From NCBI GenBank assembly GCA_023014485.1, contig JAJOZX010009097.1, positions 62,001-126,000 of the forward strand: a DNA stretch of 64,000 nucleotides. The letters are read 5' to 3'. A program made the translations under genes and the position numbers. Below are positions 43,846 to 54,344 of this stretch, piece by piece. The notes under the pieces are model-generated. The model was not told where the DNA came from and did no database searches. It saw only the letters and a program-made list of their open reading frames with translations. How positions within the stretch are numbered: the stretch's first letter is position 1; every line of letters begins with the position of its first letter. The DNA is from Bathynomus jamesi. Its lineage: Eukaryota > Arthropoda > Malacostraca > Isopoda > Cirolanidae.

Positions 43846-44889
43846 TTGCGTACCGAGCGAGGCGTAATCGAATACCTCTCCTCTGCAGTGGGTTTAACAA
43901 TAGACCGATTACTAATAGAATATTCACCTACGTACAAAGTTTCTCTCTCTCTCTCTCTCTCTGATGACCCAAAGAAGCGGAAGGATGTAGCTGCCGGTCG
44001 GGGTGGGTCGGGTGGTGTAAGTGCGGCCGAGTTTATGGGTGGCGACGGGTTTCGAAAGGTCTCGGGCAAGAAGGCTGCGAAGCCGAAGCCCGAGACCCCA
44101 GTTACCCCTGTCAGGACCTCCAACCGCTTTAGTCTCCTGTGCGCGAAGGAGGAAGACACCGTTTTAATTGGGGACTCGCAGATTAGGGGCCAGGAGAAGT
44201 ACTTTGCTTCAGCAAACCGAGACAGGAGGAAGGTAAGGTGCTTACCCGGTCGGGGAACGGCGCACATAAGGAAGGAATTAGATAAGGTGCGCGTGGCTAG
44301 TCGGAGGACTGCGATCGTTGTCCATGCTGGTGGCAACGACTTGTTCCTCAAAGGCGGTAGGGTAGGTTCAACGGAAGGGATCATCACCGAGATCATGTCT
44401 CTTGCGGATGATCTGAAACTTAAGACAGACAGTGGAATGTTGATGGGTATTTTACCGCGGATGAATGCCAGTGACCACGCGCTCAGTAAGGTCATTGGCA
44501 TCAACGAGAGGGTGCAAGACTTGTGCGTCCCACTGGGCGTGAGGTTTGTTGACCCGTTCGACGCGTTTTCGGGTAGGTGGGACCTGCATCAGAGGGACGG
44601 TGTCCACCTCAATGTCAGGGGTAAAGGTGTGCTAGGCACGCTGCTTGACCGGCACCTATACCGTATGGTGAGGTCGAGTCCGGGGAGAGATGATGGGCCC
44701 CTACCGGGGAGGGATGATGATGAGCCGGTGGCTGACGTACCTTCAACTGAAGGGTGCGTCCAGGTACAGGTGAGTGACTCTCCTTCCACGTTGGAGCGGG
44801 CTCAGGCTCCTGCGGAGATTGTCCCCTCGTTAGTGAGGGGCTCTTCAACTCCCGACAGCCCTGGCTGTTCGGGAAACGGGTCGTGCTAG
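43846..44889 (+). CDS. CR1 ORF1 with SGNH-hydrolase (esterase) domain
   Basis: 347 codons, open throughout. Residues 1-100 are basic and Gly/Ser-rich, possibly for nucleic acid binding; the first Met is uncertain and 44036 (MGGDGFRKV) is an alternative start. The esterase domain runs about 105-275: VLIGDSQIRG (nucleophile Ser block), IVVHAGGNDLF (GxND block) and RDGVHLN (Asp-x-x-His block), with all four SGNH signature positions present. The C-terminus (275-347) is Pro/Ser-rich with PGRDDGPLPGRDD repeats. Esterase ORF1 proteins are known in CR1 LINEs; their role in retrotransposition is not settled. It looks intact. Confidence 0.9.
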   Translation: MRTERGVIEYLSSAVGLTIDRLLIEYSPTYKVSLSLSLSDDPKKRKDVAAGRGGSGGVSAAEFMGGDGFRKVSGKKAAKPKPETPVTPVRTSNRFSLLCAKEEDTVLIGDSQIRGQEKYFASANRDRRKVRCLPGRGTAHIRKELDKVRVASRRTAIVVHAGGNDLFLKGGRVGSTEGIITEIMSLADDLKLKTDSGMLMGILPRMNASDHALSKVIGINERVQDLCVPLGVRFVDPFDAFSGRWDLHQRDGVHLNVRGKGVLGTLLDRHLYRMVRSSPGRDDGPLPGRDDDEPVADVPSTEGCVQVQVSDSPSTLERAQAPAEIVPSLVRGSSTPDSPGCSGNGSC

Positions 44890-45990
44890 GGGGCGGTCAG
44901 AATAGGGGAGGCTCCCTCCGTGCAATGCTTTTTAATGCTAGGTCGATCAGGAACAAGTTTGGCGAGCTACGGGCGCTCTTAGCATCAGAATACCAGGATA
45001 TCGTTGCTATCACCGAGTCCTGGATTCATACTGATCGTAGGGACTACGTTGGGGAGTTCGAAATTCCCGGGTATAGAATGTTTCGCAAAGACCGCACCGT
45101 GGGGAGGGGGGTGGGGTACTAATATACGTCAGAGACACGTTGAGTCTGGTTGACTGCCAGTTCCGGTCAGAACGGGAGCTGCTTGGCGTCGAGCTGAACG
45201 TGGGAGGGACGAACTATAGGTTAATCTTGGTGTACAGACCTCCGCATCTCCTCCTCGAGGAGGATACAGCCCTGTACACCGAACTCAGTAGCCTGCTAGG
45301 GGATAGGGTGTGTGTAGTTTTAGGAGACTTCAACTGTCGCGGCATAAAGTGGGAAAACAGGACTGCCGATGCTGAAGGGAGGAGGCTAGTTGACTTTGCT
45401 GATGATAACTTCCTCACTCAGTGGGTCAACGAGCCTACACGAGGCGAAAGCGTTCTAGACTTAGTTTTCACGACCGAAGACAACCTCGTCACTGGCCTCA
45501 CCGTTGACGAATCATTGGGCGGGAGTGATCACGGTCTTGTTAGGTTCCGTGTGTGCGTCCCTCGGGTGAAGCGTAGTAACTCGAGAGGCAGTAAGCTCGA
45601 TCTCCGGCGGGCGAACTTTGTTAGTCTCAGGGATAGCGTAGGAGAGATGGGGTTAGAGGTTGGCGGCGATGTTGAGGGAGTGTGGCGTGCATTCCGGGAC
45701 GAGTTTATGGTGGTGCAGTCTGCTGCCATACCCTCAAAACCGGTCACCCCTGCTTGAACGCAGCCTAAGTGGTTCAATCGTGACATCGCTTCGGCTATCC
45801 GAAATAGGAAAGTAGCGTATAGGAGGGCGAAGGCCAATCGTTCCCACGAGAACACTGAAGCGTATGTCCTCTTGTGTAGGGAAGTGAAGGCGAAGGTTAG
45901 GCTAGCGAAACGTAACGAAGAACTACGGGTGGCAAGCCTCTGCAAGGGGAACCCTAAGGAATTCTTCAGTTATGTTAATAGTAGAAAGCC
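44883..45990 (+). pseudogene. CR1 ORF2, endonuclease domain, frameshifted
   Basis: The frame 44883-45122 has LRAMLFNARSIRNKFGELRA and IVAITESWIH (catalytic Glu) up to DRTVGRGVGY. A frameshift near 45115 follows. Frame 45140-45757 continues with YRLILVYRPP, VCVVLGDFNCRGIKW (Asp/Asn) and GGSDHGLVRF (His). After an apparent stop at 45755, coding resumes to about 45990 (KWFNRDI, FFSYVNSRK). Overlap with ORF1 by seven bases at 44883-44889 suggests coupled translation in the intact element. Confidence 0.9.
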
Positions 45991-45999
45991 GGTCCGTTA

Positions 46000-46682
46000 A
46001 AGGACGGAAGCGGCGTTCTGCGGACCTCCGACGCGGACATCGCTAATGTGCTTAATAAGTACTTTGCGGGAGTGTTCACCAGGGAGGATACCCGCGTCAT
46101 CCCCGAGCCAGGCGTGAGGCACGAAGGTGCTGGCCTGGATAGTGTTAGATGTACCGCGACAGTCGTTGCCGATAGAATAGACAAACTGAGCGCGTTTAAG
46201 GCTCCTGGGCCAGACCAGTTTCTCCCCAGAGTGTTGCGAGAAGTGTGCGACCAGGTGGCTCCCCACCTGGCTACAGTCTTCAACAAATCGTTGGAGATGG
46301 GCCAGGTGCCTGGTGACTGGAGGGAAGCCAATGTGACCCCTATCTTCAAGAAAGGGGTTCACGAAAGTCCAGGGAACTATCATCCCATTAGTCTCACTTC
46401 AGTTGTAGGTAAATTATTAGAGGGGATAATAGCGGATAGGATGTTGACCATTTGGATTCCTGCAAGCTGCTTGTGGACTCCCAACATGGGTTTAGACGGC
46501 ATAGGTCGTGTCTCACCAACTTGCTCGAGTTTTTCCACGTCATGTTGAGTGAGTATGATAAGAGTAGGGCGATTGATATACTTTATCTCGACTTTCAGAA
46601 AGCCTTTGATAAGGTACAGTACATCACCGCCGGCTAATGGCGAAAGTCCGCGCGCTGGGTATCGGTGGGGAAATAGGTAGGT
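46000..46682 (+). pseudogene. CR1 ORF2, reverse transcriptase fingers and palm
   Basis: Codons give LNKYFAGVFTRED, KAPGPDQFLPRVLREVCDQV, VTPIFKKGVHESPGNYHPIS, then (after a shift near 46460) DSQHGFRRHRSCL and LYLDFQKAFDKV, with the first RT aspartate. A four-base insertion near 46615 breaks what should read K-V-P-H-H-R. The hAT-like transposon begins at 46683. Confidence 0.9.
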
Positions 46683-49383
46683 TAGAGTGTCCCAAACTCA
46701 TAGGGGGCCAAATTTTGTTTCGGGATACAAATCCTCTCGTGTTGCGCTCTTTTGATGTTTCCCATTAGAAGTCTTCCTGTAAAATTCCAGAGAGATCGAA
46801 GGAAATTTAAAGGTCCCGAACTTTGAACACTTTATTTCTCCTCTTAACTGAAAGGCAAATTAACTGAAATATTTCTCTCAACAGTTCCATCACAAAGATG
46901 ATTATACAAAATAAACATGTATTTTAATCTTAACACACAAACAACAATTTCAAAGCATCACATTTATGCATTTTAACTAAACACGTGTTTCATGAGATCC
47001 GTTTTTGTTCCCTTCCGGCTCACATTCCGTCGGTGTGAGTGGACAGTTCGAAGGAGGAACTGGAGGTCTTCTTCATCACGGCACAGAGGTTTGCTTGTGT
47101 ATTTCTCAATGAGGGCGATGCCTCGCTCTGCTGCATCATTGACCACCATCAGTTCTGCAGCTCGGCTCTGCCAGACGGTAGTTTTCGTCAGTAGGCCATG
47201 TTTCAGGGTCTTTGGTGAGGAACGTCGGCTCAACTTGGAGAAACTGGAAGAGTGTGGTGGATCGACTCGTCACCCACGGACTTAAACGGCCATCCACTTG
47301 CAGTCCCTTGCCTTGGACCCGTTTGAGTCCTTTCCGAGGGCGCTTTTTCAGGTTAGCCGTCATGTTACGCTTTTCATTGTCATCAACTCTGTCATCAAAC
47401 AGTGCAAGACAGATTAAGTCCTCCGAGATATACCACAGATGACGGAGCACAGCCCGGTAAGCTGTGTTTCCAACGTCCTTGTCAGGGTAACCTACAAGAA
47501 TATTGCACAGCCTAACGTCATTTTTGGGAGATTTGATGGCGATGGGAGCCTCGTGCCAGTGACGCACGTATACAAGGCTCACGAAGAGAGCCATACGGCG
47601 AACCCCTTGCAGTTCTTGGAGACGAAGTTCGGAGAACTGGGACTGCAGTAATGCTATTTTCAGGCAGTAAATAGCTTTGGCCATCCATCTGGCCTGATGG
47701 TAAGCCCCTGGAGGCCGAAGCTTGTAACGTCCTACGTTGTCTCCGAGGTACAAGAGGTTCAGTCGAAGAAGTTCTTCATAATCCTCTCGAGGATGATTAC
47801 CACTTCTTAGGGCATCGCGGAGATAGTCTATTACCTCAAGTCGCATTTGTGAAAGGCAAGCATTGTCATTTATGAAGGCTTTAGCCACCTCGTCCTTGTC
47901 AAATGCATCCAACTGACAGTGGTTCATTGATGGCCAGGCCTCCTTGAATCTCCTGAAAAGTGGGATTTGAGGACATGGTGGTGTTCCTAGGCACACGACG
48001 AAGACATCCTTGAGAATCACTTCGTGAACGTGATGACGGCAAGCAAACCATAAAAGCGATCTTCCCAATGCCGCTTCCAAACGCGCACACGCACCTTGCA
48101 CTATCCCTGTGTTTGATGCCGTCGTGTCAAACACCATGCCTATGATCTTGTCCTCAATTCCGACTAGGGTGAGCGCTTGATGGACTGCGCTTGCCATTTG
48201 CTGTCCTGTGCCGTCTATTATTTTCGGTGCTCCTAATAGCTCTTCCACACCATCCCCAGTCACCATAACAGCAATCCGATCGACTGACTTACCCTCCTGT
48301 TCGATGTCAGTGAGTATCTTTGTGTCCCAGTGGATCTGCAGTCGAGGTGGAAGCTGCTCGAGTGGCCAATAACATTGGTCCCTATCATTGTACGGGCCTT
48401 TTGTCGGAAGCGGTGAACCGTGCTCTTTGATGGAACACTGTCAGGACCGAGAGCTAGGGATTTTTCAGTCGCAGCAAACGCTGATGTTGCCTGTCGAACA
48501 GAAAGGCCCTCGCGATCCCAAGTTGCTGCCAGGTCAAGATCACTCAGACTTTCTTTTAGTCTGTCATGTTTGGGAGCTTTCGAAGGTTTAAGTCCACAAG
48601 TGACGGCTTCGTTTCCACTGTCAGCTGACGATGTGCTAGAACTGCTGTCGGTAGCCTCTTCTGTGACTCCTACAGCTAGAGCCTCCTTCGTTTGACGCCG
48701 GTGTGCCCGCTCAAGAGCTCTTTCCCTTTCCTGTCTTTTCATTGTGGCTGCATTATATTTTCTATCTTCACCTCCCATGTAACTCGTATGTCGATCTGCC
48801 CTTTGGGAAATGAGGAATTCCTTGTCTTCAAGAGGGATATCTCCCCGATCCAGAACGTCTGAGCGAGCGACATCAAAAATATCCTCCATATCAGCCAAGA
48901 ATACATCCCGCTGCATATTGTAAGTCATTCCAGTCTTGTTCTTGTTTTTATGCAAATTTCGATACCTCTGAACCAAAGCTTTCAGTTTAGTCGAGGCATG
49001 AACGGAGGTTGTTGCCAGATTCGAGTTGGCTCTAGCCCAGATTTCTAATACAGCCGATATTACAGCCTCGACACTGTTGGAATCTGTCTTCTTTTGGTCG
49101 CGGTGATGGTAGAAGAAAAGGAGCAACACGTCCATATTACTTGGTAATCGAGATTTAACCAGCTCTGCTATCGGAGACCTCTCAAGAAGCCACAACTTGA
49201 TGTTTGATCTTGTCAATATCATAATGATCAATTCTGAAAACCAAAAAAAAGTCATCAAACGTCGGGACCTCTAAATATCATCTGATCGAGTTGAAAATCA
49301 CACAGCCAATGCTTTAGCCCAAACCACATTCGGGCATGACACGAGTGGTCAGGTCGTGTTAAGAAAAAAAATTGGGACACCCT
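46683..49383 (-). mobile_element. hAT-like transposon with TAGAGTGTCCCAA ends and 8-bp TSD AGGTAGGT
   Basis: The left end TAGAGTGTCCCAA and right end complement TAGGGTGTCCCAA differ at one base. AGGTAGGT precedes (46675-46682) and follows (49384-49391) exactly. 2701 bp with one minus-strand gene. Inserted in the RT of a CR1 LINE, so it is younger than that LINE. Confidence 0.96.
46973..49258 (-). pseudogene. hAT-like transposase, two frameshifts
   Basis: Homologous to the gene at 31552-33750 over its length. N-terminal part 49258-48350 has SNMDVLLLFFYHHRDQKK, a SSSSTSSADSGNE acidic patch and LSVRQATSAFAATEKSLALG. A frameshift near 48340 hides IHWDTK (first Asp). Frame 48266-47136 has MVFDTTASNTG (second Asp), FACRHHVHEVIL (C..H) and a PRKGLKRVQGK basic stretch. 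A second shift near 47180 leads to VVNDAAERGIALIEKY (Glu) at 47140-46973. The first Met of the long frame lies in a hydrophobic run, so MILTRSNIKLWL may be the better start. Candidate polyadenylation signal on the minus strand near 46831. Confidence 0.85.
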
Positions 49384-50360
49384 AAGGTAGGTGGATTGAA
49401 AACTGGCTGAGGAATAGGCGGCAGAGGGTGGTAATTAAAGGGGCTAGTTCGGGTTGGGCCTCGGTCACTAGTGGGGTTCCTCAGGGTTCCGTTTTGGGGC
49501 CACTGTTGTTTATCATTTACATAAATGATATCGACGGTGGCATCGTCAGTCGGATCGCCAAATTCGCTGATGACACCAAGCTTGGGGCCAATGTTGGGAC
49601 GCCCGAAGCGATCGTGGAACTGCGTGCGGACCTAGGTAGGATAGGAGAGTGGTCCGAAAAATGGCAAATGCCGTTTAACTTGGGTAAATGCAAAGTGATG
49701 CACATTGGCTACGCCAATCCCAAGTCGGACTACTCGATGTTGGGTAGTAATATCGAGGTGACTGATTTAGAAAAGGACTTGGGTGTGCTAATTAGCAGCG
49801 ACCTTAAGTTTACGAAACAGTGTGTAGAGGTGGAAAAGAAAGCCCAGAAACTATTGGGTTATATCAGGAGGCAATTTCAGTTTCGGAACAAGGAGATTGT
49901 GCTCTCACTGTACAATTCCCTTGTGCGGCCGCACCTGGAATATGCTGTGCAGTTCTGGTCGCCCACCCTCAGGAAAGATATTGAGAGGCTGGAGCGAGTG
50001 CAGGCGAGGGCCACAAAATTAATCCCTTCCGTTAGGCATATGGGCTACAATCGACGGTTACGCGCCCTGAACTTGTTTTCGCTTGAAACTCGGAGGCTGC
50101 GCGGTAAACTGATCGAGGTTTTCAAGCTCTTACGCGGGTTCAACGATGTCGATTTTAGAAGTATGTTTAGTTTAAATGATAACCCAACTCGCAACAATGG
50201 TTGGAAGTTGGATTTGAAACGGTTTAGGACTAGTGTGTGTGGGAATTACTTTACGTATAAGATCTGTGACACATGGAACAGGTTACCTTCGGAAGTTGTG
50301 AACAGTTCCTCTGTGGATCAGTTCAAGAAAAGGTTAGACCAAATCTTGCACACTATTTGA
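49384..50360 (+). pseudogene. CR1 ORF2, RT catalytic part to C-terminus
   Basis: The open frame resumes right after the TSD with WIENWLRNRRQRVV. It holds VTSGVPQGSVLGPLLFIIYI, IAKFADDTKLGA (FADD active site), KDLGVLISSDLKF, LVRPHLEYAVQFWSP and the end VDQFKKRLDQILHTI. This is a complete palm/thumb with all catalytic residues and no stop, so this half is in good condition. Confidence 0.95.
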
Positions 50361-50460
50361 GTGTGTAAAAAATTTTCCCTGCCACCCGTTGCCATTGGTA
50401 CCTCCTCGGTATGGGCTGCAAGGCCTTTTGAGGTACTTCTTTTCCTTGTAACTCCTTGTA

Positions 50461-50486
<26 letters not shown>
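50461..50486. repeat. (CT)n microsatellite in the CR1 3'UTR
   Basis: About 13 CT units. Confidence 0.95.
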
Positions 50487-50491
<5 letters not shown>

Positions 50492-50696
50492 TAGATATTT
50501 TAATAAGAAATGCTCCGAGGAACTTAGTTCAATACTTCAACCCCTGCCTATCCCAGACGCACAGGGTCTCTGGGAGCGCGCATGCTTTCTCGGCACAAAT
50601 ACTGTACCACAGTGCAGAACATCCCTTTACAAGGACTCTTTCATACCCCTCACATACCCTCTGCGCCCTCAGAAGCCATTTCTATCAACTTACAAT

Positions 50697-51217
50697 CAGT
50701 GGTGTAGTGCTGTGGGAACGCGTGGGAACGGCATTCCCTTACTTTTTTTAGTAGACGGAACGGCGTTCCCTCACTATTTCAAATAAATCCGAACTTACAA
50801 ATCTCTAACGTCATGAAATTTTAATTCCCACCCCTAGAAGAAATATGAGAAAGAATCATTAACTGCTTCATTTCTTTTAGCTTCGACTGAGGCAATGCTG
50901 GCCTATAAAGATCTGGTGAAACAGTCACCACCTCGTACCAGTTGTTAGCTATTTTTATTGATCGTACTGGATGTCGTATATCTAATGACACTGGAAATAC
51001 TGCATCTTCAACCTTGGAATATATTCTAATATCCAGTGCATATGACCTCAAAATATCCCTGAAATTGGTCAGATTTCAAAAGATTTCCCGGGGGGCTTAC
51101 AGTGCCCCCGGACCCCCAGCTCTATGGGCTCGCCGCGCTCGCCATTGTCCCCCCCCGCATCTGAGTAACACTTTCAAAATGCGTTCCCTCACTTCTTTAT
51201 TTAGCACTACACCACTG
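50697..51217. mobile_element. Non-autonomous hAT element with 8-bp TSD CTTACAAT
   Basis: Ends CAGTGGTGTAGTGCT and AGCACTACACCACTG are perfect inverted repeats. CTTACAAT precedes (50689-50696) and follows (51218-51225). Internal words GGGAACG/CGTTCCC recur near both ends. No transposase remnant. The CCCCCGGACCCCC patch near 51100 is typical of some hAT relatives. Confidence 0.95.
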
Positions 51218-51225
51218 CTTACAAT

Positions 51226-51900
51226 ATATCCACATTAAAGAAACGATATTTATCAATTTCTTTGATCTCTTCCTTGACGGGGATGCGCTTATAAGTTTGA
51301 AATAGTCTCTGGACGTTTCTACAAATTTCATCCACATTTGTGAAGTTGAGAAAAGTCATTAGGTCAATAAAATTGTAGAAAAGAACGTAGCCATAAAAAT
51401 TTTGAGCTTCACATCCGAACCCATTGGGTCAACATTTGTGAAGTTACTTTTAAAATCCAAGTTTCTCGCGAACATAAAGTAAATATTAATCTTTCGCTTC
51501 CTTAATAATTTCTTTTGAAAATCTTCGGTATGAAATTATTTACTTTATAATGTGGGTGTGCACTTACAAAACACAAATACGTTTTCACATGGTACCTTCA
51601 AGTTACGTTACACCGAGTATTTTAGCAGCTCTGGTTAAAATATTTCTAGAGTGAGGTCATTTTTAGGGGTCGCTCACGCCACGTTTAGTTTGAGGTCACT
51701 CGCTGCTGCAGGATACTAAAACATCGTAATAACTACTCAAAATAGACTCGGAAATTAAGAAACATTTTTAACATTTGTGAGTTATAAAAAATGTACCACT
51801 TTTTAAAGCAATAATTCGGTGTCGTATTACGCCTTTACTTAAGAACAAAAACATTAAAAAGTAAGAACTGGGGAATGAACACTTCATATTTTCAAGTATT
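51226..51900. other. Unassigned region
   Basis: No gene. Near 51365-51410 a copy of the dispersed repeat GTAGAAAAGAACG...TTTTGAGCTTCACAT lies (see 7070-7125 and 18720-18805). Confidence 0.4.
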
Positions 51901-51904
51901 GTTT

Positions 51905-52082
51905 CAAGATTCACTTCCTTCACTCACGAACAAATGCTTATTAGGTTCTGGACATTTTGAACGGTGTTCCTGTTCCTGGACTACTCGTAGTACGAATTGT
52001 TTCTGCTCTTTACTTTTAGTAAGACAATAATTGAAATCTTCAATCAATTTTAAGCCTCTTTCTACTGCTTCATTCACAACTA

Positions 52083-52123
<41 letters not shown>

Positions 52124-52535
52124 AACCATGAACATTGTAACGTAACTAATGGCAAAACGAAAAATTACCTACTTCCAAAACTACTGAATTCACAACTCCG
52201 TAATAAGGGTCTCGTCAAAATATGACTGGCACATATGCAGTATAATATGTCCAATATATAATACTAATATACTCTATAATAATAATATTAATAATAAAAC
52301 CAATGTCATTAAAACTCTCTTTAACTCATTCCATTTTTCTTAATTATGTGATATGCCCAATATTATGTTGTTGTACAGTGTACACCATATCCTGTAATGT
52401 AGGAATTTACTTTGGCTTTGAGCGCCCTTCAAATATTGCGTGATTCTGACAAAGATTGACGTGTTGTATTCATTCAACCCAAAGAACAAAACAAAAAAAA
52501 AAGTTAAAAAATTGACTTTAGTTTTTGGACCACCC
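51905..52535 (-). pseudogene. Remnant of a hAT-like transposon with transposase C-terminus
   Basis: Minus codons 52083-51905 read IVVNEAVERGLKLIEDFNYC and FVLRVVQEQEHRSKC, the final Glu-containing block of the family at 31.5 and 47 kb. About 450 bases upstream, the minus strand begins TAGGGTGGTCCAAAA (52535-52521), close to the family's TAGGGTGTCCCAA end. Everything between is deleted or replaced by (CA)n at 52084-52122. The right boundary abuts (TA)n. Confidence 0.7.

Positions 52536-52540
<5 letters not shown>

Positions 52541-52580
<40 letters not shown>
52541..52580. repeat. (TA)n microsatellite
   Basis: About 20 TA units between the hAT-like remnant and the next LINE's 3' end. Confidence 0.97.
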
Positions 52581-52582
<2 letters not shown>

Positions 52583-52584
<2 letters not shown>

Positions 52585-53960
52585 GTTAACCTTGTTTGGG
52601 TTCCGTGCGTCGGTCTTTCTTCACACGAAGGTCAAGCTGGTGGCCCCGCCTCTAGTCCTGACTTGGTGGAGGAGCGAGTTGCTTTCTTGCGCTCTCCATC
52701 GTACATAGCCAGGTACACCCGGCTCATCTAGTACCGTCCTGAGCCAGGCATCTAGTCTTCTCTTGAAGACTTCAACTTTGACTCCTGTAATGTTTCTGAG
52801 GTCCTTTGGAAGCTGGTTGAAAATTCTTGGACCCCTGACAATCAACCTCTTTTCCTTCAGAGTTGAGGAGGTCCCTTGGCAGGCCTTTAATTTGAGAACA
52901 CTACACATTCTGCTTTTCCTATTTTCCAGCGTTGTCTGGATGGTAATTGGGTTTTGTTTGAGGTTTGGTACAAGTTTTTCGATAATTTTCCATATGTAGA
53001 TTATGGCATACCTCTCTCTTCTTCTTTCCAGGAAGTACAGATTTAGTTTACGTAGTCTTTCCCAGTAGTTGAGTTCTTTGCAGCCATCAATCTTTGCTGT
53101 GAAATGTGTCTACGTTTCTTCTAGTTTATTAATTTCTTCCTTTTTATATGGGGACGTCAAAACTGAGCAGTATTCAAGTTTTGGTATGATCAGTGTTCTC
53201 AGCAGGGGAATCATTACTGTCTTGTCCCTCCTTTTGAACGTTCGTAGTACCTCTCCCGCGACTCTTTTTGCTTTGTTCATTGCTATCTGATTTTGTGTCT
53301 CGAATTTGGCATCATCGGTCATTATTACCCCCAAGTCGACCGCTTTCGTGCTTCTCTGAATTTCTTGCCTATCTGGAGCATAATATGCAGTCTTTTTAAG
53401 TTCCTCATTTCTACCATATCTCAAGAGCTGAAATTTCTCGATGTTAATTGTCATATTGTTGTCTTCTTACCATATGTATATTTTGTTTGTGTCTCTCTGC
53501 AAGGCCTCTACTTCGTTTGCATCGCTGATTTTTCTGCTGATCTTTGTATCGTCCACAAATGATGTTACTATACTGTTGCATGATAGCATGATAATGAACA
53601 GGAGTGGGGCCAGCACTGTACCTTGTGGTACTGAGCTGCGTACTTCTGATTCTGATGATGATACACCTTGAATTTTGACCACCTGTAGTCGATTTCTGAG
53701 GAAGTTGTAGATCCATTTTCCCACTTTGCCTGTTATTCCCATATGTTTCATTTTATGTGCTATTATACCGTGATCGCATTTGTCGAAAGCTTTAGCAAAA
53801 TCCGCGTATATGACATCATGGTTTTCATTGCCTTCAAGTGCATCTAGGATATTGTTATAATGCTCTATAAGTTGTGATAGGCACGATCTTCCTGATCGGA
53901 ATCCGTGTTCATTTTCGTTGAATCTTTCCAATGTCTCCAAGAAGTCATAGATTTTCTCTC
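52583..53960 (-). pseudogene. 5'-truncated CR1/jockey-like LINE
   Basis: From 53940 downward: NENEHGFRSGRSCLSQLIEH, VIYADFAKAFDKCDHGI (first Asp), VPQGTVLAPLLFIIML, SFVDDTKISRKI (catalytic VDD), INIEKFQLLRYGRN, DLGVIMTDDAKF, LIIPKLEYCSVLTSPY. In a later frame come FNQLPKDLRNITGVKVEVF and DEPGVPGYV. There are frameshifts near 53455 and 53100. The 3' end carries CAAGGTTAACAAGG, a short repeat like the LINE at 35.5 kb. Upstream, truncation falls at a (CT)n run at 53976. Same family as 16950-17565 and 26920-27478. Confidence 0.9.
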
Positions 53961-53969
53961 TGACTATAG

Positions 53970-53975
<6 letters not shown>

Positions 53976-54008
<33 letters not shown>
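53976..54008. repeat. (CT)n microsatellite
   Basis: About 16 CT units, then (TATG)n. Confidence 0.96.
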
Positions 54009-54010
<2 letters not shown>

Positions 54011-54035
54011 GTATGTATGTATGTATGTATGTATA

Positions 54036-54085
<50 letters not shown>

Positions 54086-54118
54086 AATAAAACCACGAAG
54101 GAAAGGAAACACAAAAAG

Positions 54119-54158
54119 GTGCTCAAGCGCTTTCGTCTAATGACATCCTCAGGAACAC
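54119..54158 (-). ncRNA. Hammerhead-ribozyme-like motif, class i (left arm)
   Basis: Same 40-base motif as 57720-57759 on the opposite strand: GTGTTC, CTGAGGA, GTC-ATTA-GAC, GAA, AGCGCT, U, GAGCAC. Confidence 0.7.
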
Positions 54159-54242
54159 TGAAGTACATAAAGGGTTACGGCCTATATATAGGTTACAGAA
54201 AGAAAAAAAAAGAAAAATAAATAAATAACATACATACACACA

Positions 54243-54246
<4 letters not shown>

Positions 54247-54308
<62 letters not shown>
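54247..54308. repeat. (TA)n microsatellite
   Basis: About 31 TA units, then (CATA)n and (CA)n, next to the mariner left end. Confidence 0.97.
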
Positions 54309-54312
<4 letters not shown>

Positions 54313-54344
54313 CATACATATCTACACACACACACACACATATA

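Larger units (their letters stand above)
43800..50500 (+). mobile_element. CR1-type LINE, split by a hAT-like transposon
   Basis: Layout: SGNH-esterase ORF1, APE endonuclease, RT, thumb, 3'UTR with (CT)n. The hAT-like element at 46683-49383 sits in the RT. Removing it with one TSD gives the uninterrupted frame GEIGRWIENW. Start and end of the LINE are approximate. Higher GC than the surroundings. Confidence 0.92.
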
